Assembly (NCBI GenBank): GCA_024653795.1
Contig: JANLHY010000601.1
Location: 1 to 12,530, forward strand
Direction: 5' to 3'
Source of the DNA: Candidatus Brocadiaceae bacterium
Lineage (GTDB): Bacteria > Planctomycetota > Brocadiia > Brocadiales > Brocadiaceae
Length of the DNA stretch: 12,530 nt
Shown piece after piece: positions 1-6,527 of this stretch. The position numbers and the translations under genes were made by a program. A model generated the notes under the pieces. It made no database searches and was not told the DNA's origin. It was given only the letters and a program-made list of their open reading frames with translations. Each line of letters begins with the position of its first letter. Positions within the stretch are counted from its first letter, which is position 1.

Positions 1-65
1 GAGGTTTGGAACCTACGCCTTTACATCGATTCCGAGAGGCCTACTCTCATCTTTTTATATAGCAT

Positions 66-82
66 GAACAGCTTTGCTGTTC
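66..82. repeat. short perfect hairpin
   Basis: Arms GAACAGC (66-72) and GCTGTTC (76-82) pair perfectly around a TTT loop. It could be a terminator for a gene left of the window or a dispersed palindrome. The sequence after it is only mildly T-rich, so the terminator reading is weak. Confidence 0.5.
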
Positions 83-134
83 TTCTTGGCACACTAGGGA
101 CTCAGCAATTACCAACATACCGTATACTGCACCC

Positions 135-210
135 CTGTCATTCCCGCATGCCTTTGGCGGGAATCCATGTTTTAGGCTGGATGCCCGACACAAGCATTCG
201 GGCATGACAG
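135..210. repeat. 76-bp paired-hairpin inverted repeat (MITE/REP-like)
   Basis: Two arms of about 33 bp, 135-167 and 178-210, are inverted copies of each other, matching at 27 of 33 positions by eye. The outermost ends are CTGTCAT and ATGACAG. Each arm folds alone into an 8-bp hairpin with a 9-nt loop: ATTCCCGC/GCGGGAAT at 140-147/157-164 and ATGCCCGA/TCGGGCAT at 181-188/198-205. Arm positions 8/28 and 13/23, which pair in the stem, differ between the arms in a compensatory way. The CATTCCCGC...GCGGGAAT motif is of a kind widely dispersed in bacterial intergenic regions. Confidence 0.7.
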
Positions 211-250
211 AAACATAAATGGTATATTAGAAAATTCTATGTCCATTAAG

Positions 251-276
251 GATGGGTTAAGCGAAGCGAACCCATC
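251..276. repeat. 8-bp stem palindrome
   Basis: GATGGGTT (251-258) and AACCCATC (269-276) are perfect inverted repeats around a 10-nt loop. It lies past the end of the minus-strand microprotein gene, so it may help end that transcript. No clear T-run follows on the minus strand, and it may just be a dispersed palindrome. Confidence 0.5.
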
Positions 277-333
277 ATTCCCTTTTGTGCTTTTCTAAAT
301 ATTGAACCGATTTAACTACGGCACCCCAACAAT

Positions 334-429
334 TTAATGGCTGTGTTTTTTCTGGCTACGGAGCGTTAGAAAGATGCCGATTAGTGAGATAATAAAGACG
401 ATCAGTAGGAGTATGGCGAGGTTACTCAT
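334..429 (-). CDS. 31-residue single-span membrane microprotein
   Basis: This is a very small gene read from ATG at 427-429 to TAA at 334-336. The product begins MSNLAILLLIVFIISLIG and continues to about residue 23 as one hydrophobic helix, then ends in a short basic, His-rich tail (RSQKKHSH). That pattern suggests a single-pass inner-membrane peptide with its C-terminus in the cytoplasm. A textbook Shine-Dalgarno AAGGAGG lies at 438-444 on the minus strand, 8 nt before the ATG. The start overlaps the end of the upstream 63-residue gene by 8 nt (ATGAGTAA), so translation is probably coupled. The function is unknown. The strong ribosome site and overlap make it more than a chance frame, but its small size keeps confidence moderate. 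Confidence 0.6.
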   Translation of the reverse strand: MSNLAILLLIVFIISLIGIFLTLRSQKKHSH

Positions 430-613
430 TGGAGATTCCTCCTTCTAAAATTTGTGCCCAAATAAAAAGTGATATAGTTGTTAATATGCCTATGATTATT
501 ACCGGGATATCCCATTTTTCCTTTAACAAATTTCCGATTACTGAAAGCAAGGCTATTCCTTTGCTTATGTCGTAAAGATATTTTCCTGCACTTTCGCGTT
601 GTTTCTTATTCAT
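422..613 (-). CDS. 63-residue two-span membrane protein, function unknown
   Basis: A small basic N-terminus (MNKKQRESAGKYLYDISKG) is followed by two hydrophobic segments, about residues 19-30 and 36-54, separated by a short polar link (KEKWD). This looks like a hairpin in the inner membrane. It faintly recalls small membrane proteins annotated as DUF6722, which begin with a similar KK-R-GKY-D motif, but that comes from memory and was not tested. The start is well supported: AAGGAG at 623-628 (minus strand) sits 10 nt before ATG. A candidate promoter lies just upstream at 640-669. Its last codons overlap the start of the 31-residue microprotein gene, so the two are probably one transcript and may work together in the membrane. 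Confidence 0.7.
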   Translation of the reverse strand: MNKKQRESAGKYLYDISKGIALLSVIGNLLKEKWDIPVIIIGILTTISLFIWAQILEGGISNE

Positions 614-639
614 AACGCTATTCTCCTTTTTTGTTCGTT

Positions 640-669
640 ATTTTATCAAAATCAGGGTTCAGGTTGCAA
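640..669 (-). promoter_or_regulatory. candidate sigma-70 promoter for the small membrane gene pair
   Basis: On the minus strand, TTGCAA (664-669) and TAAAAT (640-645) are spaced by 18 nt. That would place the transcript start about 20 nt before the ATG at 613, which fits the Shine-Dalgarno position. The -35 box spans the loop of the 655-679 hairpin. The match is imperfect and made by eye. Confidence 0.35.
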
Positions 670-679
670 ACCTGAACCC
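655..679 (-). terminator. perfect 11-bp hairpin after cysE, possible terminator
   Basis: GGGTTCAGGTT (655-665) and AACCTGAACCC (669-679) pair without mismatch around a GCA loop. It sits about 70 nt past the cysE stop. On the minus strand it is followed by TGATTTTGAT, a weak T-rich tail. It may end the cysK-cysE transcript, or it may be a dispersed palindrome reused for this purpose. Confidence 0.45.
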
Positions 680-750
680 GCCGGAGGGAAACGTTCAGTA
701 ATTATGAAATACCTTTTAGAGATGACAAAGGATTGGGGAAATACCCTATC

Positions 751-1485
751 CTAAATGCCATCACCATCTTTGTAATTTTTCATGAATATGGTCATTACTT
801 CAGATTCTGCCTCAGAAACGTAGTCCTCTTCTTTAATCGAAAGGTTTAAATTGTCTTCCAGATTTTTAATACGCTGTTTGAGTTTGCGATTTCCCTTTAA
901 TACAACCTTAAGAGCCTCGGCAATAGGGTCAGGCAATAGACCATGATCCAGCATTACATCGTGTTCTTTCTTTTTCTGTTCAATAATCCTGCCAGGTACT
1001 CCCACCACGGTTGCATGGGGAGGCACATCCTTGACCACAACAGAACCTGAACCGATGCGCACATAATCTCCGATAGTTATATTGCCCAATATACAGGCGT
1101 TTGAACCCACAATGATCTTCTTACCCAAAGTTGGATGTCTTTTAGTTTTTTCCGTAGTTGTACCACCCAGGACAACCCCCTTGTAAATAAGACATCCATC
1201 TCCAACTACCGCTGTTTCGCCTATGACGACACCCATACCGTGATCAATGAACACACCGCGCCCTATTTCGGCAGCCGGGTGTATTTCAATACCTGTCAGG
1301 AACCTATTGGCGTGGGAGATTAAACGTGCTAATAAGAACAATCCTTTTTTCCAAAGATAATGGGATATTCGGTGCAGCAACAGGGCGTGTACACCCGGAT
1401 AACATAAAATTACTTCCAGTTTGCTCCTTGCAGCCGGGTCGTTTTGAAAGGCGGCATCAACGTCCTCCTTAATACGTTCAAACAT
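751..1485 (-). CDS. cysE: serine O-acetyltransferase
   Basis: CysE transfers the acetyl group of acetyl-CoA to L-serine, giving O-acetylserine for cysteine synthesis in the cytoplasm. It is a short type, lacking most of the N-terminal helical domain of the E. coli enzyme. Residues ~65-165 form a left-handed beta-helix of hexapeptide repeats, with the catalytic Asp-His near 81-82 (IDHGMGVVIGET) and the acetyl-CoA region GVPGRII near 164. The C-terminal ~70 residues form a charged, probably helical extension ending in GDGI, the same last four residues as E. coli CysE, where the final Ile docks into the CysK active site. I chose ATG at 1485 over the TTG one codon earlier because AAGGAA (1491-1496) is better spaced for it. 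The start shares one base with the cysK stop (TGATG), so translation is coupled. Confidence 0.93.
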   Translation of the reverse strand: MFERIKEDVDAAFQNDPAARSKLEVILCYPGVHALLLHRISHYLWKKGLFLLARLISHANRFLTGIEIHPAAEIGRGVFIDHGMGVVIGETAVVGDGCLIYKGVVLGGTTTEKTKRHPTLGKKIIVGSNACILGNITIGDYVRIGSGSVVVKDVPPHATVVGVPGRIIEQKKKEHDVMLDHGLLPDPIAEALKVVLKGNRKLKQRIKNLEDNLNLSIKEEDYVSEAESEVMTIFMKNYKDGDGI

Positions 1486-2414
1486 CAAAATTCCTTAAAC
1501 AAAACCGTGGATAGATACCTTTCTCCAGTATCCGGAAATACGACAACGATCAGATTCCCTTTGTTTTCAGGCCTTGCGGCTACCTGGAGCGCCGCATACG
1601 CAGCGGCTCCTGAAGAAATGCCTACCAGGATTCCTTCTTCGCGTGCCAGTTGTCGGGCTAATGCAAACGCCTGCTCATTTTTAACCGTAATAATTTCGTC
1701 GATTACTTTCATGTTGAGAATATCAGGAATGAATCCCGCACCGATCCCCTGGATTTTGTGAGGTCCTGGTTTTCCACCCGAGAGTACCGGTGAATCAGCA
1801 GGCTCGACAGCTATCACCTTCAGTGAGGGTTTTCGTTTCTTAATGACCTCTCCAACGCCGGTAATCGTACCACCCGTGCCCACTCCTCCCACAAAGATAT
1901 CGATCTCACCGTCGGTATCGTTCCATATTTCTTCTGCCGTTGTCTTGCGGTGTATTTCCGCATTGGCTGGATTCTTAAATTGTTGTGGCATGAACGAATT
2001 AGGGGTATTTTTCACCAATTCTTCTGCCTTATTTACCGCACCTCTCATTCCTTCAGTGCCTGGTGTCAATACTATCTCAGCGCCAAATGCCTTCAGGAGC
2101 GCCCGTCGTTCTATACTCATCGTATCGGGCATCGTTAAAATCAGTTTGTATCCTCTTACGGCAGCTACAAAGGCTAATGAAATACCGGTGTTACCAGATG
2201 TTGGTTCTATGATGATTGTATCCTTCTTAATCAATCCCGCCTTTTCTGCTGCTTCAATCATCGCAATTCCTATACGGTCCTTTACACTGGCCAGAGGATT
2301 AAAAAATTCCATCTTTGCAACGACGGTGGATTCTAATCCCTTTGTGACGTTGTTTAATTTAACGAGTGGTGTATTACCAATCGTTTTAGTGATATCTTCA
2401 TATATCCTTGCCAT
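1485..2414 (-). CDS. cysK: cysteine synthase A (O-acetylserine sulfhydrylase)
   Basis: This PLP enzyme makes L-cysteine from O-acetylserine and sulfide. It is full length for the family at 309 residues. Residues 8-17 (ITKTIGNTPL) are the family start motif. The PLP lysine is Lys45 in SVKDR, the substrate loop TSGNTG is at 72-77, and the PLP phosphate loop GGVGTGGT is near 176-183. SSGAA near 268 and PDTGERYLS near the end are also typical. GAGGG at 2419-2423 (minus strand) lies just 4 nt before the ATG, a tight but usable spacing. It is the first gene of a two-gene unit with cysE, whose product supplies its substrate and likely binds it. No T-box or other cysteine-sensing leader could be recognised upstream. 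Confidence 0.96.
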   Translation of the reverse strand: MARIYEDITKTIGNTPLVKLNNVTKGLESTVVAKMEFFNPLASVKDRIGIAMIEAAEKAGLIKKDTIIIEPTSGNTGISLAFVAAVRGYKLILTMPDTMSIERRALLKAFGAEIVLTPGTEGMRGAVNKAEELVKNTPNSFMPQQFKNPANAEIHRKTTAEEIWNDTDGEIDIFVGGVGTGGTITGVGEVIKKRKPSLKVIAVEPADSPVLSGGKPGPHKIQGIGAGFIPDILNMKVIDEIITVKNEQAFALARQLAREEGILVGISSGAAAYAALQVAARPENKGNLIVVVFPDTGERYLSTVLFKEF

Positions 2415-2530
2415 ATTTCCCTCTTGATTAAATTCTATAAAAGCATCTGTTTTAATTATAGATTATAATCACCACATAATATCATAGTTAAAACACATTT
2501 CTCAAGGAATTTTTAAAGGCTCAATTTCCC
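2415..2530 (-). promoter_or_regulatory. AT-rich upstream region of cysK with TATAAT boxes
   Basis: On the minus strand, two TATAAT hexamers lie at 2455-2460 and 2462-2467, within 50 nt of the cysK start. Neither has a convincing -35 box at the usual distance, so I mark the region rather than one promoter. It is half of a divergent intergenic region shared with the rpoZ-like operon. Confidence 0.3.
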
Positions 2531-2558
2531 TTGACAAAAAAGAATTTGTATATAATAT
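2531..2558 (+). promoter_or_regulatory. candidate sigma-70 promoter for the rpoZ-exporter operon
   Basis: A consensus TTGACA (2531-2536) is followed by the TA-rich run TATAATATAT starting at 2551. TAATAT at 2553-2558 gives a 16-nt spacer, while the perfect TATAAT at 2551-2556 would give only 14 nt. A transcript starting near 2565 would have a leader of about 100 nt before the ATG at 2665. The leader contains TGGTCTA twice (from 2568 and 2599) around an AT-rich imperfect inverted repeat. Confidence 0.5.
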
Positions 2559-2664
2559 ATAAAGTTTTGGTCTAGCATTAGTTATTATGAATAATATACT
2601 GGTCTAAAAAAGTTTTTGGGAATCGTGTTTATTTTGGAACATATATCTTATTGTAGGTGTTAAT

Positions 2665-2892
2665 ATGAATTACAAAAATATAGATGAACTTGCAAAACAG
2701 GTTGGTGGCTCATTGCGGCTTACGCAATTGATTATAAGTCGGGCGAGACAAATTATTAAAAAGGCGCCTTTATTCGTAGAGACAAACACTGATGATCCTG
2801 TCCAGATTGCCTTTTTAGAATTAATGCAAAAGAAGATCAAACTAAATGACGGGAACGAGCAACTACCTCAAATTCAGAGTTCAAAAAATTAA
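2665..2892 (+). CDS. rpoZ: RNA polymerase omega subunit-like protein
   Basis: This is a small 75-residue protein. Residues 16-34 (LRLTQLIISRARQIIKKAP) resemble the conserved omega helix that contains the R-ARQ motif, and residues 45-60 (PVQIAFLELMQKKIKL) resemble the later A-L-E-I-x-GKI segment. Omega binds the beta-prime subunit and aids RNA polymerase assembly. Both motifs are diverged, so the call is by family pattern and not certain. The start has a weak ribosome site (TAGGTG). It is the first gene after a consensus-like promoter and ends 44 nt before the ABC ATPase gene, so it could share that transcript. If it is not omega, it is an unrecognised small soluble protein. Confidence 0.6.
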   Translation: MNYKNIDELAKQVGGSLRLTQLIISRARQIIKKAPLFVETNTDDPVQIAFLELMQKKIKLNDGNEQLPQIQSSKN

Positions 2893-2936
2893 AGTACGAA
2901 AAAAGTATTACAAGAATATAAGGGGGATTTTTTTAT

Positions 2937-3881
2937 ATGATTAAAGTCGAACAGTTAGCAAAGCGTTACGCGGATGTGTATGCTGTAGACCACATCTCTT
3001 TTGAGGTCAATCAGGGTGAAATTTTAGGCCTCTTGGGACCTAACGGAGCGGGCAAAACCACTACCATGCGTATCCTTACTTGTTACATGCCTGCCACATC
3101 AGGTACAGTTACCGTTGATGGTTATGACGTTTTTCGTGACTCAATTAACGTGCGGAAGCAAATAGGATATTTACCGGAAAACGTACCTTTGTATCCTGAA
3201 ATGCGAGTCAAAGAGTATCTGACATTCCGAGCAAAATTGAAGAGGATACCATGTCGTGAACGCAAATTAAAGATTGATGGGTGTATTGAAAAATGCAGGA
3301 TTAAAGAAGTGCAAAATCAGATTATTGGCACACTTTCCAAAGGATACCGCCAGAGGGTGGGTTTAGCTGATACCCTTGTCCACGATCCGAAAATACTCAT
3401 TCTCGATGAGCCAACGATTGGACTCGATCCCAACCAGATACGACAGGTGAGGCAACTCATAAAGGAACTTGGGGAAAGACATACAATTCTCCTGTCTACA
3501 CATATCCTTCCAGAGGTCGAAATGCTTTGTGGCCGGGTAATTATTATTAATAAAGGTAAAATAGTTGCTATGGATACTCCATCCAATTTGGAAAGTCAAC
3601 TCAGGAGTGGAAGTGTTATTGTATTAGAAGTCCGTGGTAACGGTGAGAAAATAAAGAATGCATTATCCGGTATAAAAGGTGTGAAAAAGGTCGTATGGTA
3701 CGACAAGGGTGAAGTTAATAATTTTAGCGTAGAAGCGGAAAAGGGTGTGGATATCAGGGAAGATATCTTTTCAAATATTGTAAAAAATAACGGAGTTATT
3801 CGGGAGATGAAACAGGTTGCCGTTACTTTAGAAGAAATATTCCATCAAATTACCACGCAAGAACAGGAGGTAACGACATAA
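2937..3881 (+). CDS. ABC exporter ATPase, GldA/NosF-like
   Basis: This is the cytoplasmic ATP-hydrolysing subunit of an ABC-2 type transporter. Walker A is GPNGAGKT at residues 34-41, the Q-loop lies in the QIGYLPENVPLYPEM segment, the signature is LSKGYRQR (133-140), Walker B is ILILDEPT with Asp157 and Glu158, and the switch His is His189 in LSTHIL. Residues ~220-314 form a C-terminal extension typical of this class, and 314 residues is a normal length. The start at 2937 has AAGGGGG 10 nt upstream. The gene abuts the permease gene (ATG follows the stop directly). Together with the permease and GldG-family genes it makes up the GldA-F-G set, first described for gliding in Flavobacterium but found in many non-gliding bacteria. 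The substrate is unknown. Confidence 0.93.
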   Translation: MIKVEQLAKRYADVYAVDHISFEVNQGEILGLLGPNGAGKTTTMRILTCYMPATSGTVTVDGYDVFRDSINVRKQIGYLPENVPLYPEMRVKEYLTFRAKLKRIPCRERKLKIDGCIEKCRIKEVQNQIIGTLSKGYRQRVGLADTLVHDPKILILDEPTIGLDPNQIRQVRQLIKELGERHTILLSTHILPEVEMLCGRVIIINKGKIVAMDTPSNLESQLRSGSVIVLEVRGNGEKIKNALSGIKGVKKVVWYDKGEVNNFSVEAEKGVDIREDIFSNIVKNNGVIREMKQVAVTLEEIFHQITTQEQEVTT

Positions 3882-4592
3882 ATGATAAGCACAGGTACGA
3901 TATTTCAAAGGGAAATTAACGCCTACTTCCTATCGCCAATCGCATACGTTGTTATTGCCGTATTTATGGTCTTTTCCGGCTATTTTTTTTCTGTCATGCT
4001 TGGTTTGACTCAAGAGTCCACGTTACGATACAGTCTTGCTTATACGCAATTTATCCTTTCCATCCTAACACCTGTTATTACCATGAGATTATTTGCCGAG
4101 GAGTATAAGACGGGGACTATCGAACCACTCATGACAGCGCCGGTAACAGATTTTGAAGTGGTGTTTGGAAAATTTTTATCCGCTTGGGCATTTTACAATA
4201 TTATGATTGCCCCGACTGCTTTTTATATCATATTCCTGGCATGGGTAGGTTCTCCTGATTATGGCGCGATTATTGCCAGTTACATCGGGCTGATTCTGAT
4301 GGGTGGTCTCTTTGTAGCTATTGGGTTACTGGTATCTGCTGTTACCAAAAATCAAATTGTTGCAGCCGTCATTGGTATTGTTGCGCTACTCATACTGCTG
4401 GTGATTGGATTGGCTAGTTCCGGGAATGAGGGGTGGTTTTATAGTTGCCTGCGCTATATTGGCACCTATGACCACTGGGATACATTTACAAAAGGGTTAA
4501 TAGATACAAGAGACGTTGTTTACTACGGTAGTTTTACCGCTTTACTCATATTTATAGCAGTACGTATTGTTGAGAGCAGGAGATGGAGATGA
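3882..4592 (+). CDS. ABC-2 permease, GldF family
   Basis: This is an inner-membrane permease of 236 residues with about six hydrophobic spans: near 14-35, 50-71, 100-124, 131-155, 160-180 and 212-230. The cytoplasmic loop LFAEEYKTGTIEPLMTAP followed by V-DFEVVFGKFLSAW (residues ~67-100) is the hallmark of this ABC-2 subfamily and probably contacts the ATPase. The ATG directly follows the ATPase stop codon, with AGGAGG at 3865-3870, so expression is coupled. Its end overlaps the next gene by 4 nt. It presumably forms the membrane channel with the GldG-like protein. The exported or remodelled substrate cannot be read from the sequence. Confidence 0.9.
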   Translation: MISTGTIFQREINAYFLSPIAYVVIAVFMVFSGYFFSVMLGLTQESTLRYSLAYTQFILSILTPVITMRLFAEEYKTGTIEPLMTAPVTDFEVVFGKFLSAWAFYNIMIAPTAFYIIFLAWVGSPDYGAIIASYIGLILMGGLFVAIGLLVSAVTKNQIVAAVIGIVALLILLVIGLASSGNEGWFYSCLRYIGTYDHWDTFTKGLIDTRDVVYYGSFTALLIFIAVRIVESRRWR

Positions 4593-6289
4593 ATACTTTG
4601 AATGACAAAAAGAACGATTGGTTAGATCAGTTTGGTGGATATATTATCCTGGCTGGTATAATTGCTGTTATAGCTGGCTTTGGTGTATCAAGAATCCTCA
4701 ATTCGTGGGGACTGGCTGCTCTTATACCGATGGGGATTGGTGGTGGTATTATTATAGGATTTACCCTAGCCAAGGCTATTAGAAACAAGTGGTTCTCATC
4801 CGAGGCGTCTAAAAGAAAGGCGCTCGTCGGTACAAATGTTGCGATAATGTCCATCTTCGCTGCCGGTATCTTTGCAATTGTAGGGTTTTTGAATAATCGG
4901 CATTATGAGCGTCTTGATCTTACCATTACTGGGAAATACTCCCTTTCACAAAAAACTAAAAATATATTAAAGAATCTTGACAAACCCGTTGTCATTACCA
5001 CCTTGTTTAATCCAGGCGAGATGTTTTATGAACAAATTGTGGATATCCTGAAGGAATATGCCTATCATTCCGACAAAATTAAGGTGGAAAGTATTGATCC
5101 TTTAAGAAACCGCACCAAGGTTGAGGAGCTGGCTAAACGCCTCGAGATTGATGCGCTTCAGTTAAACACCGTGGTGTTCGAATGCAGTGAACACAGCAAA
5201 CATGTACAGCAAAATGAAGTTATAGAAAAGCAGTATCCATTCAAGTTTAAAGGTGAAGAGGCATTCACAGAAGCTATTCTTAACGTTACCCAGGAGAAAC
5301 AAACGGCCATTTACTTCGTTACGGGGCATGGTGAGCGGCAGTTTGAAGACTATGACCGTGGAGGTATCTCTGGAATTGCCAATGCCCTTAAACGTGACAA
5401 CTGTCGCACAGCTCCGCTTGATATTTTGAACACCAAAAAAATTCCGGACGACTGCGATGTGTTGGTTGTCGCAGGGCCGACGAAGGCTTACCTGACAGAA
5501 GAATTAAACATTATTCGTAATTATCTTGAAAACAGGGGTAAGCTGCTACTTATGCTTGAACCTGCCGTTACTCCAAATAATCCAACGGGGTTTAAGACGC
5601 TTATGGCAGAATACGGTATCGTGGTGCGTGACGACGTCGTTGTCTATAATAAAGTGAATATGCCTCTTTTTGGTATTCAAACCGTTGCAGAAATCTACGT
5701 GGGTAAGGACGAATATGCAGAATTTAAGATTACAGACGGTTTAAAGAGCTTTAATACAATCATTTTAGGCGCTTGTTCTGTCGGTTCTGCTCCGCCAAAT
5801 GACCAAATGCCCTATCAGGCCGCGACGTTGATAAATGCGCCTGACGGTTCCTGGGGAGAAACTGATGTTGCAAATTTACGGCAAAGAAAACCTGAACTTA
5901 ATGTAGACGTTGATTTGCAAGGCCCTGTTTCTCTTGCTGTGGCTTCACAGGTAAAAGAACTGCCCAAATCAGTCACTCAGTCACATTCTGCTATGGCAAA
6001 CGACCCGAATGCTCAACCACAAGGGTCACGATTAGTTGTGTTCGGAGATGTGGATTTTGCGTCTAATGAATATGTGGAAAATCCAGGAAATGCCGATTTG
6101 TTTCGGAATTCCGTTAACTGGTTAGCAAGAAAAGAAACTCAACTGGGCATTTCTGCCAAGCCGCCTGATTTCCGCAAGGCAACGATTAACCCAGCACAGA
6201 TGAAGGTTATCTTCTGGGTTTCTATTGCCGGCATCCCTGTGGTACCAATAGTCATTGGCAGTCTCGTCTGGTGGAAGAGGCGTCGTTAA
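4589..6289 (+). CDS. GldG-family ABC transporter auxiliary membrane protein
   Basis: This 566-residue protein has three N-terminal membrane spans (about 16-35, 42-62, 83-101), a large extracytoplasmic domain, and one C-terminal span near 535-560 followed by WWKRRR. Right after span 3 comes HYERLDLT with YSLSQKTKNIL, the start pattern of the GldG auxiliary domain. VTGHGER near 246 and a VFGDVDFASNEY segment near 489 are also typical. Two in-frame ATGs exist. I chose 4589 because its ATGA overlaps the permease stop and GCAGGAG (4576-4582) sits 6 nt before it, while the ATG at 4583 has no spacing from that site. The family is thought to act with ABC-2 permeases at the cell envelope, but its biochemical role is unknown. 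Confidence 0.88.
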   Translation: MNTLNDKKNDWLDQFGGYIILAGIIAVIAGFGVSRILNSWGLAALIPMGIGGGIIIGFTLAKAIRNKWFSSEASKRKALVGTNVAIMSIFAAGIFAIVGFLNNRHYERLDLTITGKYSLSQKTKNILKNLDKPVVITTLFNPGEMFYEQIVDILKEYAYHSDKIKVESIDPLRNRTKVEELAKRLEIDALQLNTVVFECSEHSKHVQQNEVIEKQYPFKFKGEEAFTEAILNVTQEKQTAIYFVTGHGERQFEDYDRGGISGIANALKRDNCRTAPLDILNTKKIPDDCDVLVVAGPTKAYLTEELNIIRNYLENRGKLLLMLEPAVTPNNPTGFKTLMAEYGIVVRDDVVVYNKVNMPLFGIQTVAEIYVGKDEYAEFKITDGLKSFNTIILGACSVGSAPPNDQMPYQAATLINAPDGSWGETDVANLRQRKPELNVDVDLQGPVSLAVASQVKELPKSVTQSHSAMANDPNAQPQGSRLVVFGDVDFASNEYVENPGNADLFRNSVNWLARKETQLGISAKPPDFRKATINPAQMKVIFWVSIAGIPVVPIVIGSLVWWKRRR

Positions 6290-6363
6290 TTTGGATACAT
6301 TTCTTTATCTGAATCTGAGATTTATCTTCACAAATGAGTCAAGTTTTAGATGTTGGATGGTTA

Positions 6364-6411
6364 TTAACCATTCAACCATATAGCCATGTAGCCATGTAGC
6401 CATTTATTCAT
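6364..6411. repeat. six tandem degenerate octamers
   Basis: Six consecutive 8-nt units fit NNARCCAT with decay at the end: TTAACCAT, TCAACCAT, ATAGCCAT, GTAGCCAT, GTAGCCAT and TTATTCAT. They lie in the 238-bp gap between the GldG-like and DUF4340 genes. GATGGTTA just upstream is the inverse of the first unit, giving a local palindrome. Confidence 0.6.
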
Positions 6412-6432
6412 AAAGTATTTAAATTAAATCTT

Positions 6433-6476
6433 ACCTCTTGTTTTTTATCGGTCTGAGGCTTCGCCTCGCTAGAGGT
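6433..6476 (+). other. possible structured leader before the DUF4340 gene
   Basis: An inner hairpin GAGGC/GCCTC (6455-6459, 6463-6467) sits inside an outer 6-bp pairing ACCTCT (6433-6438) with AGAGGT (6471-6476). It may attenuate read-through or protect the downstream transcript. No T-run follows, so a standard terminator is unlikely. Short stems make this weak. Confidence 0.3.
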
Positions 6477-6527
6477 TTACTGCCATTTCAATTTCATGAT
6501 TTCTACGTCGGAGGAAAGAATTAAGCT

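Larger units (their letters stand above)
1..333. other. gene-free left edge with palindromic repeats
   Basis: No convincing gene is seen here. A plus-strand frame is open from the left edge to a stop near 207, but it runs through the 135-210 repeat and resembles no family I know. The stretch holds three separate palindromic elements (66-82, 135-210, 251-276), which is typical of an intergenic region that has collected dispersed repeats. Confidence 0.6.

Noticed and set aside
1..207. Plus-strand open frame entering from the left edge
   Set aside because: It lasts under 70 codons, its second half is the translated 135-210 repeat, and no family or motif is recognisable.
251..276. CRISPR repeat interpretation of the left-edge palindromes
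   Set aside because: The three palindromes differ in sequence and are not evenly spaced with unique spacers, so there is no array.
1843..2427. 194-residue plus-strand frame inside cysK
   Set aside because: It lies antisense to cysK, which is full length with intact motifs; the frame is a shadow of its codon usage.
6344..6409. 21-codon frame MSQVLDVGW... before the DUF4340 gene
   Set aside because: It has no ribosome site and runs into the octamer repeats, so it is probably chance.
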